Part shown: positions 41,391-57,450 of the stretch, one piece after another | Numbering within the stretch: position 1 is the first letter of the stretch | How the letters are laid out: the number at the start of each line of letters is the position of its first letter | Origin: Struthio camelus | Taxonomy: Eukaryota > Chordata > Aves > Struthioniformes > Struthionidae | Direction: 5' to 3' | Assembly (NCBI RefSeq): GCF_040807025.1 | Contig: NC_090956.1 | Location: forward strand, 1,662,517 to 1,726,516 | Length of the DNA: 64,000 nt | Position numbers and translations under genes: made by a program | Notes under the pieces: generated by a model | The model's database searches: none | Told to the model about the DNA's origin: nothing | What the model saw: only the letters and a program-made list of their open reading frames with translations

Positions 41391-42668
41391 ATGGCGGCGG
41401 CGGCGGCGGGCGGCAGGCGGTGCCGGCGGCTGGAGGGCGAGGCGGCGCGGGCCGCGCTGGGCGCCGCCGAGGCGCTGCTCTTCGACTGCGACGGCGTGCT
41501 GTGGCGCGGCGAGGCGGCCGTGGCGGGGGCGGCGGCGGCGCTGGGCCGGCTGGCGGCGGCGGGCAAGCGGCTCTGCTACGTGACCAACAACAGCAGCCGC
41601 ACGCGCGGCGCCTACACCGAGAAGCTGCGGCGCCTCGGCTTCCCGCCCGCCGAGCCGCGCCACGTCTTCGGCTCGGCCTACTGCGCCGCCCGCTACCTGC
41701 GCCAGGCCCTGCCGCCCGGCGCCGCCGCCTACGTGCTGGGCAGCGCCGCCCTGGGCGCCGAGCTGGAGGCGGCCGGCGTGCCGCACCTGGGCCCCGGGCC
41801 CGCCGCCCTGCCCGGCCCCGCGCCCGCCGACTGGGCCCAGGCGCCGCTCGACCCGGCCGTGCGCGCCGTCCTCGTCGGTTTCGACGAGCACTTCAGCTAC
41901 GCCAAGCTGTGCCTGGCGCTGCGCTACCTGCAGCGCGGCGGCGCCGCCTGCCTGCTCGTCGGCACCAACCGCGACCACCGCCTGCCGCTCGAGGGCGGCG
42001 CCGCCATCCCCGGTGCGTCCCGGGGTGGGGGGGGTGGGGGGGAGCGGGCCCGGCTCTCCCGGGCCGTACAAATCGCGCACCCTTGGCGAGGCCGCCGCGG
42101 GGTCCCCTTCCCCCCCCCACGCCCCGCTCCCCGGGAGCGGCCTCCAGCCTTCTTCCCTGGGCAGGCGGTTCCTTTTGAGAGCCGGCGGCCGCCTGGCAGG
42201 TTCTGCCCCGCGTGCTGCCGGTGAAGTCCTTCCCCTGCACCTAGCTGAGGCTTTGTGTTCCCGAGATACCCTGCGGTGTCGCTCTGCCTCGTCGGAGAGT
42301 CCGCTGCCGTCTCTAATCGATGCTTTTCTACCCTGTCTCTAGGGACTGGCTGTCTGGTAAAAGCAGTGGAGACGGCGGCGGAGCGCGAGGCGTTTATCGT
42401 AGGCAAGCCCAACCGGTACATGTTCGATTGCGTGGTCAGTGAGTTCAACATTGATCCTGCTCGTACCATCATGGTGGGAGATCGACTGGACACGGATATC
42501 CTCATGGGCAACAACTGCGGCCTCACGACGCTGCTGACTCTCACGGGAGTCACTACGCTGGAAGAAGTGAAAGGTCACCAGGAGAGTGACTGTCCTGCCA
42601 GGCAAAGCCTGGTTCCCGATTACTATGTTGATAGTATAGCTGACCTTCTTCCAGCACTGGGGGATTAA
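41391..42668 (+). CDS. PGP: Phosphoglycolate / glycerol-3-phosphate phosphatase, two exons, 315 aa
   Basis: PGP is a cytosolic HAD-family phosphatase that removes 2-phosphoglycolate, 4-phosphoerythronate and 2-phospho-lactate and can hydrolyse glycerol-3-phosphate. Exon 1 is 41391-42012 and exon 2 is 42343-42668, joined as CCCG|GG in phase 1; the total of 315 aa compares with 321 in human as I recall. HAD motif [11 protein letters not shown] has the nucleophile Asp32 and Asp34. Motif II is VTNNSS with Thr65. The C2-type cap lies between them and exon 2. Motif III is Lys229 in VGKPN, and motif IV is VGDRLDTDI with Asp254 and Asp259. All catalytic residues are present. Exon 1 is almost saturated with G/C at third positions because it lies within the CpG island, while exon 2 is of ordinary composition. 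The ATG is only 35 bases after the last CCAAT box, so the 5' UTR must be very short or initiation must occur within the array. Confidence 0.97.
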
Positions 42669-45600
42669 AATAGCAAAACCCTTACAGCCTTTGAAGCGGT
42701 ACCCTGATGCGGGCCCTAATTAATCACCTTGTGACAGTAATGTGCTCAGTATACCACCAGAAATTGGCAACCCTTAGCTTTTTAACCTTTCTGTCCTCTC
42801 TGTATGATTTTTGTTTACATCTTGGTGTTCTAAAATGCACTTTGAAATGAAGAGGGCATTATGGTGTTACTCAAGTCTTCTGTTATTGTAACTAATACAT
42901 ATATCTAAACGTGTGTGATACTAGATGTTATTGTCTTCTAGACTGAGTTGAGGAAAGTAGAGCAGAGTGATCTGAGGAAAGGAACCCAACAACTTGTAGT
43001 ATGTCCTCTCATGGACAGGCTGTAACTCAGTCTTGTTTATTCAGGGAAATAACTCTTTGAGCGTGTAGTTACTCAGTGGCTGTGTTTGGAAACGCTTGCA
43101 GTGGCTGATGTAACTAGAATTTGGCCTTAGGTTGTTTTTTTCAGATAGGGTCCCATTCTAGCAGTGCAGCCCGTTGCAGGTGCGACTTCAGGTCAAAGAA
43201 ACTTAAATCGGTCTCCTTTATTTGACCATAAAAATTGCACTTGTGATGCAGATTAGAATGATTCCACATGCAAAATGCGGATGGCATCTTCTGTATACTG
43301 TATTTGTCCAAGTATTGGATGTATTTGTAAAGTACACGTACATACAAGAACTATCCTGATCCTAAATATATATCAGAATATATTTAAAATATAAACTTAA
43401 GTATAATATATGATAATATATCTTGCTTCCCAAAAGGGAGGATAAGAGGAATGTACTTCACTGATCACTATAGGTTTAATTCTTGTAAGCTTTTGCATTT
43501 GGTAATGCAGAAAGTATGTAATCACATAGGACGGTCATGCACTAATACTGCTTCCCAGAAATATCTGGATTGATTAGACATCAAGTTAGTTCTAAATTTT
43601 CTTAGGCTTCCCTGCTGCCTCAGCGTCAAAATAATTGCTTGCCTTGGCTTTATTGGTAGGATAGGAATTGGGGCTCAGTCTACAAGGGATGAATATAATA
43701 CACAGTGCTGCTTCTCACCGAAGTAAGCCTGTACTGCTCAAGTATGATAACAGCACAGTGCTTCCTTTAAATACCTGCTTGTAACTTCTTCCTTGTGTGT
43801 CTGATGTCGGGGCCTGGCAACAGTCACTTGTCCGAAAAAAGAGTGCCTGCTCAGGTGATTATTTTATTTTCCTCTTTAGATAGGTTTTGAGTGATGCGCA
43901 GCTCAGGCTATGGGATAGATTTTTATGCTGGCTGAATTGAAGGCCATAGTTCAAAGCTTTTGTATTATGAAATTAAGTGAAAAGTTAAATATGCAAATAC
44001 TGTATTGTTACTCCATAGATTCCACTACAGGCAATTTAAATTCAAACACTGACCTTTCTTCCTCTCCCATTGTTTAGCTGAATAGCTCTAGTAGTGTGTT
44101 CGATGCCATTTCCTCCCACTCAGACACCAGAAATAAGTAAACTTGCCACCTTGTTTGTATAGCAATAACTGCAGTTTGTAATGTCTTTCAGTGTTACCAG
44201 AATACTATCTGGATCTTGTAAAAGACTGTTCATTTGTAACTCAGAGTTGTGTAAGGAAGCATGAGTAGTATCTTTCCTATTTGTGTCTCCACCTAGGCGG
44301 CTTGCGGAAGTCACAGAGAAATACTTACCAGATAGGACTTTTACTTTACCTAAGGAACATAGAAATAGACAGTGCATTTGCTGCGGTTAGGGCTAACTTC
44401 GCAATGCATTCTTTGATTCACTTCCTGGATTTGGTGCTTATAATTTCAAAACATGTCAAGTAAAGGAGTAAATTCCAGGTGAGGTGGTCAGTCTTGTCGA
44501 AGCGGCACGTTCTCCCTGTTGAGAACTGTTCACTGTACGAGGGAACTGTTACCTCGATTCACTGTTCTCCACGTGTACCGAAATGTATTGGTGAAGGTGT
44601 CAGTTGTGCTTCAAAAGTCTCTGTATCAACTTCCCAGTCATTTTCGACCCTCTACTTGATTTCACATTAAACTTACAAACCTGCTTTCCCTTGCATTTTT
44701 CTTGTTTTGTAGTCTCTTGTGCATGTGTTTGGATGTAACTGTACTTTGTTGAAATTGTAGGAGGTAAGGATATAGCTTCAGTCTCTATCATCTTAGCTCC
44801 TCACATGCAATTTTACCAAAAAACAAAAACAAAACCCTGAAGTATATTTTCTCATTGTTGGTGCTTAAAACTGAGCTGGAATCTCAGGGTCATAGTCTCA
44901 CTTCTTAAAGAGCGGTGTGCTTTCCCCTTCATACAAATGCTTCTGCAAACAACATTTTATAGATGTTTTTACTTAATTTTTGTGCCTTAGAATAAGCATA
45001 GTGCAAACTTAACTTCATAGAGCAAGAAAGTGCCTGATAGGTGGCTGCTGGGAAATCTCTAGAGGGAGAATATACTGTTCTTACATTACAGCTGGTTTTC
45101 CACGTTTGTTGTGTTAAGCCTCGCTGCAGCAGAAATCAGTGTGTAGATTACAGTGGAGGGTACTGCTCTGTGCTCCTCTCTAATGTCTCTGACTTTGCAG
45201 AAGTAAATCTGGTGGTTGGGCTGTTTCAACACTGCTGTTTCTTCAGAGCAGTGATAGTGTGGCATGCTGTCTCACGTTCTCCTTGTTAGTATTTTAAAGG
45301 AGTAAGAATGATGGCTGACCTTTGGCCACAGCATTCAATCATGTATTTGTTAGTAGAATCCAAGTAGTCCTAATATATTGAAATCACAGCTTATTACACA
45401 GTCTAAATTCATGTCCCGTAGAAGCAATGTACTGGAACACGATTGTGATTTTCCAGTTAACTAGGTTGCCTTTGTCTTACGGACAGAAACATGCAAGAGG
45501 TCCAGCGGGGAGAGAAGGGGAGTGCTAGTGCTTCAGTGACGTGAAACTCCAGAACGAGCTGCCTTCTTGGTTGAGTTTGATCAGTTTGTGGCCATGCTTG

Positions 45601-47940
45601 TTTGGAAAATGTCCAAAGGCTTAATCTTTCCCGGAGAGATACTGTATGAAGGAATTCTGTTGAACTTTGGCTTGCCTCCATTGGGTTGTATATCTGACTG
45701 GCAGATAATACAAAGCTCTTGCAGGGGCTCCTGGACTAACGAGGATAATTTTAAGGTCTGACTACCTGGGAACTGTGTTCCCTGGGAGGTAATGCTTGCC
45801 ACTGAAAATGCGTGCTGATCTGAGTGCAACTGGTGTGACAATGACTGTATCACAGACCCTCTTTCCTGGGATCTGAACAAAGTGAGATCTGTAGGTGGAA
45901 CACAAGCATGCCTGTAACAGCCAAGACTTGCGACGCACCAGTCTGCAGGATAAACAGTTGGCTTCAGCCCACAGAGCTCTGACAGCACTAAGTTCATGTT
46001 GAAATGTAGAAATAACTGATGACAAGGGCAGGCTGCCACTTTTTCCTATTCATTTTATCTCTTAATGAGACTTACCCAATCCCACTATAAGCCTGTGCCA
46101 GCAGGGAAGACATACACAAAGACTTCAGTTGTATGCCATCTAAATACCTCCAGCTGGCTCAGATGGTAAGCAGGAAGAGCGTTTTTATTACCAATGACAG
46201 CATCTCTCTACAACCTTGGGTTTTACCCCTCCCTTTCTTTCCCCTCTCCCAGGTCGCAGCTCTAAGGTTTCACCTTCCACGCCGGTCTGAGTTGAGGAGC
46301 ACCTGATTGGGAGGTTCCTGTGACTGTAAGGGACACGTATTTAGGTTTCCCAGGTGCGTACTTAGGCTTCCCAGGCACGTTTGGAGTTGAAGATCATGCA
46401 CAGTCTGTATATTGTCAGGAGACAGAGCTGCAGGAGCAAGGTCCTTGTCTGAAGTGGAGGATGGAGGGTAGGAACAGCACTGGCAGTATCGTCTCTTCCG
46501 TGAGTATCTCTGGGCCCCTAGTTTGATATCACAGTCCTCACGCCGCACTTGCTTGATAACTATTCCTCTTTTTAAGGGGCTGAGCCCCTGCAGTTCCTCT
46601 GAGTCTTGGTAAGATTTTGCACACCACCTTTCCAGGGTCCATCGCCAACTTCAGCAATCCACGGTTCAGCTCCTTGTAAGGCAGCTGAGTCTCTCAGCTG
46701 GATTTTCATGTAAGTGTCCATACTTACGTGGCATAAAACGACTGCATAATGAAGCAGGCTGTCAGGGCAGCGCAGTCAAATGAGACATGCCAAAGAATCA
46801 CAGCGTATGTGCTGCAATGCCAGTAGTGATGTGCGGGCACATGTGAAGTGCTCCGCAGGCCTCCAGACACCTGCCAGGAGACAGGACTTGCTGAATTTCT
46901 TTATCCGTTTATATTTCCCGCTTATATTTATATTTCCAGCTTCCCACCTGAGGGAATTTCACAAGCTATTGAAAATCTAACAATTATTGTAACATTTTGG
47001 TTCTATTGATGTTGAATCGATGAGCTTTCAGCTGCACACAGTTTTAACTTTGTTAATACTCGCTGCTTTTTTTGGTGGAATATATTTAGAAGTTGCACAT
47101 TACCAAAAAAGATCTCTAAGTGACCAGCAGGTTGGCAGAGCCTGTTTATTGTTTGACTGCAGCAAACCTAACCGCCTGAAATTATTAGACTTCTCCATAT
47201 GCTTTAGAGAATTGAGGAACAGACTTCTTTGTGTGTGTGTGTGCTGTACTGTTAGGATTATTGAAAGTGCATTCTTTCTGCTTTGTAGAAATGACTGTAT
47301 GTGCCAATAACTTATATTCAATTGTTTCAGTATAAGAATTAAAGTGATTTTATATCAAGTTACTAGAAGCACAAACGTGACTGCCAAGCTTTTTTTACTT
47401 TGAGTAACAGCTTGTTTTGCATCAAGCAACAACTTTACCAAGAAAATAAAATATAAGCAAATTTATGGTGGGACAAGGAAGGAGGGTTGCCCCACACAGG
47501 ACTGTTTCAAGTGCTGATGATTATTTTGGGGATTTCTGCTATAAAACAAAATAATTTCATTTGATGATAAAAGTGCAGCAGCAGCCCCCATTTATGCAGA
47601 GCTTATTCTAGCCTTTCCTCAAAGGTTTTGCAATGTCTGTGTGTTTCCTTGTCTGCATGAGGAAAACAGTCAGCTGGAGGAGTGCTTGTCGCTGGGATGT
47701 CAGAACTAAGATTCTGGTCACTGTGGGATAAAAGTGATGCTATTCCGGGATTGTTACTGTGTTGTGGCAGTTCTGCAGGTCCATTTCTATATTGGGACAA
47801 CTCCAACAGTTTGCACGTAGTCCTGAGAATGCTCAAATGATTTCCTTCATGAATAACGTGCATTTTACAGCACAGAAGAATAAACAGCAAAAGTGTCAAT
47901 TTTAACTCCTGTTCTTTCCTTATTCTGCCTTGGCTCCCAG
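42669..47940. other. PGP 3' region and intergenic sequence; BRICD5 first exon not found
   Basis: No open frame resembles a known protein. The first 0.7 kb presumably holds the PGP 3' UTR, although no clear AATAAA was seen near the stop. AT-rich sequence with TA-rich patches lies near 43360-43420. The 5' exon of BRICD5 (a short N-terminal cytosolic segment) should lie in the right half, but it is too short for me to identify. A GT dinucleotide run is present near 47230-47242. Confidence 0.5.
46336..46377. repeat. 21-bp tandem duplication
   Basis: Two adjacent 21-base units share the pattern CGTAyTTAGGyTTCCCAGGyr and differ at a few positions. A fragment of a third copy (CGTTTGG) follows. It is a small local duplication without evident function. 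Confidence 0.75.
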
Positions 47941-51469
<3,529 letters not shown>

Positions 51470-51658
51470 GTCCTGCAGCCACAGATTGCCTCCTCATTGC
51501 TCTGCATACTTGAACTGGACTGCTGCAAAGCCTCTGATTTCAACAAGGAAGGGTAACGGCTACAATATCCCTTGAACACTTCCTGCTGATTTCATGCTGC
51601 AGTTCAAGAGAATTTAGGAAAATAACAGAACGCTGCTCAGCTTTGTCGGTACAGACAC

Positions 51659-51664
51659 TTTATT
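51659..51664 (-). terminator. MLST8 polyadenylation signal
   Basis: AATAAA on the minus strand lies about 620 bases beyond the MLST8 stop codon. It is the first such hexamer I found downstream and lies inside the likely BRICD5 3' UTR. Confidence 0.55.
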
Positions 51665-51848
51665 TGCAGCTGTGCTCCAGGGCTGCATCTTGTATGTAGA
51701 CAGCAGTAGATCTAGACACAGGCAAATCATGTGGAGTAGCTAGTGTTTTATGGCCACGTGCCCTGGTCAACACAAGGTTATCAGTTGGCCAGGGCTTTTG
51801 ATTTTATCAGAGTGCAGTTCTCAAAGTAAGTCTGTGAAATACACTTTG

Positions 51849-51854
51849 AATAAA
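51849..51854 (+). terminator. BRICD5 polyadenylation signal
   Basis: AATAAA on the plus strand lies 380 bases after the BRICD5 stop and is the first one found. Use of this signal would make the BRICD5 and MLST8 transcripts overlap by about 200 bases. Confidence 0.5.
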
Positions 51855-52282
51855 GGGATTGCAAAACAAGAAACCGGCTGCACTTCCTCTCTTTGTTCAG
51901 CCTATTCCATCATTTAGAAAGGCTGGGGTTTTTTTTCCACTTTGGGGTACGAGAACAGCACAAAGCTGTCTGCAGCAGATGCCACCGGAGTTCCTCCAGC
52001 TGCTCTGCACCCAGCTACCCTCTATGGGATCGTGCCTCCCAGGCCCGTTCCCTCTTGTCCAGGTGGCATCGCTTGGAGGTCAAACACGTTTCAGTTATGA
52101 TCTGCTCAGAGCTGAAGCCTGGTCTCATTCCAGGGAGATGCAGCTGCTTCTGTCAGAGACTGAGCCATCTCCATCAGCGGAGGGGATGGTCACAAGCGTT
52201 TGTCTCTCAGGCTCCAGAGGGTGCTTGTCATCACAAGACAAGGGAAAACAAGCCGCGGTCCTTTCTTGCCCACGTACAGGCA

Positions 52283-55200
52283 TTAACCCAACACACTGTC
52301 ATTGAAAGCAAGGCAGACAACCGCTTTCTGGTGGCCACTGTATTCCCTCTTGATCTCTCCTGTCTCCACGCACCAAAGTCTGGCCAAGTTATCCGAGGAA
52401 GCTGGAACACAAAGGAAAAGAGAACAGTGGGATATATTACAATATTATCTTTTAAACTTTTTTTTTAATTGCAAGAAAGTCTGTCCTCTTGCTTCACTCA
52501 ACACCGTTATTAGCACTGTTGATGACAGCTAAGGAGCCATACACAGCAAGGACCTTGGTGTGTTTCCGCATTACACGTGGTTTTAAGTATTTTGGAGAAA
52601 ACTTACTGTGGTGGTAGGTACAACATGGATGTTTTGAAAGCACTATCATGCTGCAAACACTGCAAGCAGCATTGCTACCGTGTGGAATAAACAGCACGCA
52701 TGAGGATCATCTCTCCAATTTAAATGGGAGGCAACAGATGTCCTGTTACAGCACAAGCGAAATGTTTAAGGGAGTTGGTGTAATGGGTTGTGGGTGTGAG
52801 GCTGGGTGCTGTAACGAAGGGGGTTTCTCTCCTCACGTTCGCAGGTGAGCTAGGGATTGGTGAGGAAGCATCAGGTATTGGCACTGTACCCAGCCAAACT
52901 CATAAATCCCGTGTGAGCACACAGCCCTCCTGCTAGGGGTCCTGGAGTAGTCCAAATCGAATCACTGGACAACAGCAGGCGTACAGTCGGTGCCTTACCT
53001 GTGACAATGTACTGGGAGTCCCCAGAGAACGCACAATCCCACATCCAGCCACGAGAGGTTTCCCCGGGGTTATTGCTTTTAATGCTCAGCTCTGTCATCA
53101 GAGAGAAGTTTGAAGTCCTCCAAATCTTGCACGTCTGATCTGCAGAACATGTAGCCAAGAGCCTGCAAGGGAGAGAAGCACATGAGTAACCTTATTATTC
53201 ATGCCGTATGCCTAAAAGCCTCTCATTAATGAGAGCCTGGAACGGTAATGAACTGGAGACCTGCACTCTTCAAAATCAGATTTCTTTGCCCCTATATCAT
53301 CTGCCTTATGAAATTCAAGCTAAATGGATTTGGTGAAGGAATACACCAAGTTCACCACCTTGCTCTCAGGGATCAGCAGACCGATCCCAGCTGTGAATGC
53401 AACTCATGGCCGCGAAACTTGCTGAATATTCACAGAACCTTTCGGAGATCACAGAGCACAAAGCTGGGACGCCACTGACAGTAACCCCCTGCCGGCACGA
53501 CAGCCTCCTGTCCCGCTCGCTCCGAGGGAGCTGCAGCACGCGTACAGAGCCAACGTCACGCCAACAGCTGGGGCTCAGCGGGTCTCTGATACCTGCCCAG
53601 AAAGGACCTGCTGTTCGCACCGCAGGCGAGTGAGCGGGTGGCAGTCACTCACGTGGAATCGGGGCTGAACTTGCACTGGAGGGCGTAGCGGTTGTGTGCT
53701 GGGATCTTGGTCTTGGGGATCAGCTGGGTCACCTCCTCTCCGATGCCGCCGGTGAGATTCCAGACGTAACAATTTCCCTGCAAGGAGACGGGAGGATCTG
53801 TCGTCAGACTGGGGCGCACCCGCCTGCAAGGGGGGGGGGGGTTCCCCGACCAGCCGACATCCGCCTGCAGAACCACAACACAGTGCAAACCGCACATAGA
53901 GCTGGTACGTGGAAACCTGCTGTCTCTGCCCATGTAGGGTATGTGCCAGCAGCTGCTGAAGCACCAGGAAATCCCATGCCATGCTCGAGGCCACCTGAAC
54001 TTACAGAGCTGTTGACGGCCGCCATGTAACTGGCATCAGGGTCAATGTGAACCGAATTCACGGAAACTTCAGGCTCTGGAATCAGTTGCTCATTGTGGTC
54101 TGTTTTCAGGTCCCAGATGTGAATAGCACCGCTCTGATCACCCACAATTAGCTCTGCCTGCAAGAAACGGACAACCTCGTCTCCCGAAGAACAACCCCAC
54201 AAGCACATGCCACAAGCACGTGCCTTAGGACTGAGGCACAGAAAACACCCCTATAACTTACACAGGAGACAAAGGCACCAAAGGGAGCCTTGCTCCGGTT
54301 TCACATGTTGGGGTCTTGCCCGATTATTCCCCAACACAGGGGTACTGCAGAGCTCCAGCTCTCCAGACAGACACCAGCCTGCTGACTCCCCCGAGAGCAA
54401 GAGGGGCTGTAACCTCGCGCTCTGCAAAACGGCTCTTTACCTTTTCAGAAGCGTTTGCTAATTTTATGAACCACAGTACAGACAGCTGGTGCCTGATCTC
54501 CAGACCTGTGGTACAGCTACGGCTCCAAACATCATTCACAGGAGCCAAGTGATTTTCAACGCTTCTGAGAAGTGGGCATTAAGGTGCAAGTTGGCCAGTG
54601 AACAACTGAAGCACTCAGAGTGTACAGAGAGCTGAAAAACACAACCCTAAACGCGTACCCTCCTCTGTATCCCTCGCAGAGGGTAAGGACAAGAGCCAGC
54701 TGGAGGGTAGGAATTCTGGCTCCGCTCCCATCTCAGACCACAAGACAGTGCTGGCTCTCCATTAAAACCAGTGCCTTTATAGACAGCCTTGCACTGTCCA
54801 TTGTTTTAGCAGAATTGCTAGAGTAGATCAGGCCACTGGGCACACCTAATTCTGTAGCTGTGAGCAATAGCTTGTTTCTGAGGATGACAATCATCGTTTG
54901 ATGTAGCTAGCTGGCTGTACAGTGCAGAAACGTCTTCTGGCTGCCTCAATCATTAGCCCCCTCTTAACATGTTTAAGCACAATTGCTAAAACTGTAATAG
55001 TCTCACCTAGACCTTGCTAAATCTCTCTCTAGCATAAGCAAATCAGTGTCACGCTGCAGCAGTGAAGTGCAAAGACCGATCAAGCTATCTGAACGTATAC
55101 TGCCACCTTTGGACTAATTAACACTGCTCTGCTCCCAAACTAACATTTCTCTTGCAACTCAGCAAGGCTTTAGTTAGCGAAGACCTCACATGCTATATCC

Positions 55201-57348
55201 ATGTCCAACAGCAATGTTTTGTTTTGTGCTAATACATTCTCACAGCAGTGGCATGTCTCAAAGGTAATCAGGGCCATGGTTCACTTTTCCTTGGCAACGG
55301 AGCTAGCTTCAGAGCTTCCCAGCCCGCCTTGTGCCACTGGCGCCACTCGAATAATATCCCCTTAGTTACGTTCAGGGGACTGAGACAGGCCCTAACGAGC
55401 GCCCCTTTCCACGAGATCCGAGGACAAACTCAGCCCTTAATTTAAGCAACAGCTACAGGTGATTAGCACAGACACGCCGGCTGGAAAGGCGCTGCGCAGG
55501 GCAGAGCGCGGCTCTCCGCAGCGGGAAGCAGGCGCAGCAGAAACAGGACGCCGGCCCGTTTCCAGCTCCGCTGCTGGGGCAGGTTTGCTCCGCAGCACAA
55601 AGGAGCTTTGGCTTCTGCTGGTGCAGACGCAGGGAACGTCCGTCTGTCCGTCCGTGCGTCCGTCCCACGGGTCTCGCTGGTCACGTTCCTACGCTTCCAG
55701 CGGGAAGCAGGCTGGTGCTTGGTCAGCGATGTCACCTGCAGCTCCCGGGACAGCGCCACCAGGACCACGACCTTCCCCGACCAGCGAGAACGTCCCCGCC
55801 GCGTGGAGCAGAGCAACGCGCCCGGCTCCCGGGCGTTACGGCATCTCCGCCGGCAGCCGCCTCTTTCAGAAACAGCGGTACCTAGCAGCTAGCGGAGATC
55901 ACGATGCGCCGCTCCACCCCAGCTCTGCTTCGTGGATATGAACACGTTCATGAACTTCTCTGGGCATCCGCTCGCTGAAGAACGGCTGCCGACACCCGTG
56001 AAAGCGTCCCTTGCTGCCGCAACCTGACGCACGCCGCCACGAAGCCCTTGGGCAAACCATTGTCATACAGAGAAAAACGTTCTGCAGCAGCTGCCAGGAT
56101 AAAACCTCACAGCACCTGGGCTTCGCCGGGAGGAGCAGATCCTGCAAACCCACCCTGACCCAGGAGGGGCCTGGAAACGGCAAGAGACCGCGCTTACCTG
56201 GTTGGGGTGCAAGCAGACGCAATTAATAGGAGCGTTCACTTGGAAAATGCGCTGGCACTGGAGGTTACGAGACCTGCAGCCAAAAAAACCAGAGCGAGTC
56301 GGAGCGGGCAATCAGATGTCCCACTTGGGGAGCGCGCGAGCAGCCCGCGCGCCCATCGCGGCTCTCGGACCGGGCACGGCACCTCCGGCAGGAACCGCCG
56401 GGGAGGGCGGCAGGAAGGCCATCGCCACCGAACCGCCACGGGAGCCTCGGAGAGGCTGCAGTTACCCCAACGGGGACGAATATTCCCATCCCTACTAAAA
56501 GCGCCGTGGAACGTGGACAGCCGCGAGCGCCAGAGCTCGGATTTGCATCTGGTACAAATAAGCGGAGCGCCCAGGTCGCGTAAGCAGCAAGACCCAAGGA
56601 GGCTGCGCACTCGGCTGCAAACGCTCTCTCCTTCCCGGTGCCCTAAGCTAAGGGAGCGGGACGTGGGCACGGCGACTTATGGAAACGGCAGGTGGGGGAG
56701 GTGGGGCCGGTACCGGAGGTCCCATATCCTGGCCATGCAGTCCTCCCCGCCGGTGTACATCCAGCGGCCGTCCTCGTGGAAGCCCACCGAGGTGATGTTC
56801 TTGCTCACGCCGTCGTAGTTGATCACCGGGTTGGGGTTATTGGAGTTGAGGTCGTACATGCGAATGTGCTGGTAACCTGCGGCGACCAGCAGGGAGGGGA
56901 AGGTAAAGGGACCCGGCGCGGCAGGGGAAACCCCAGCGGAGCCCCTTCCCGCCGCGCCTCGGCGGGGGCTCACCGGCGGCGGCGATCATGCTGCGGTCCG
57001 GCGTGATCTCCAGCGCGTTCACCTGCTGCGGCGGCCCGTTAAGGTCCGTAAGCAGCACCGGGCGCGCGGCAGAGCTGCCAAGGGGGGAAGCGGGCCGGAT
57101 TTTCCTGGGAAACCGGCTGGTCTTATAGGCTGCGATGCTCCAAAATACGGGAGACGACCCGCAGCGAACAGGCGGGTGCGCGGGGATGCCGGCGCGGGCG
57201 GCGCCGGCGCAAAGGATACGGAGTCCTGGTGCTGCACGGTGCGGGTGCAGATGCCGCTGTGCGCCTGCCAGAAGCGCACGGTGTGGTCGTAGCCGGCGGT
57301 GGCGAGGATCACGGGGTCGCTGCCCACCGTGCCCTGGGCGGCGTTCAT
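52283..57348 (-). CDS. MLST8: mLST8 (G-beta-L), mTOR complex subunit, eight coding exons, 326 aa
   Basis: mLST8 is a seven-bladed WD40 propeller that binds the mTOR kinase domain in both mTORC1 and mTORC2. Exons in coding order: 57348-57220, 57025-56974, 56876-56714, 56273-56198, 54157-54005, 53777-53653, 53162-52999, 52401-52283. All junctions keep frame and the total is exactly 326 aa, the human length. The start [21 protein letters not shown] matches human [23 protein letters not shown] repeats are visible as [47 protein letters not shown] and LARLWCVE. The end [16 protein letters not shown] is identical to human as I recall; just before it this sequence reads EYSGHQK where human has EYGGHQK. 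Exon 6 ends in a GTGAGT donor within the Thr codon of SPDST. The last exon has only 39 codons and is easily missed. The gene converges on BRICD5, as in human. A 5' GC-rich region with NRF1 sites lies upstream. Confidence 0.98.
55637..55665. repeat. (GTCC/GTCT)n microsatellite
   Basis: A short interrupted tetranucleotide run (GTCCGTCTGTCCGTCCGTGC pattern) lies in an MLST8 intron. It is a simple repeat and nothing else was noted in it. Confidence 0.75.
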
Positions 57349-57450
57349 GGTCCTGCCGGGGCGCGGGGTCAGGGCGGGCGCACGAGCGCCTGCACGGCTG
57401 CGCACGCGTGCCCTGCGCGCGCCCACGTCCCGCCCGTGCACGTCTGCAAA

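Noticed and set aside
40766-42178. Long frames overlapping PGP exon 1 and its promoter in other frames (470 and 421 codons)
   Set aside because: High GC removes stop codons; the PGP frame with its HAD motifs explains the region.
46320-46526. Short frame as a possible BRICD5 first exon
   Set aside because: It contains the 21-bp tandem duplication, has no fitting donor and no similarity to the human N-terminus.
47020-47310. Signal-peptide-like frame (MSFQLHTVLTLLILAAFF) as first exon of BRICD5
   Set aside because: BRICD5 already has its membrane segment in the exon at 47941, and no donor joins this frame to it.
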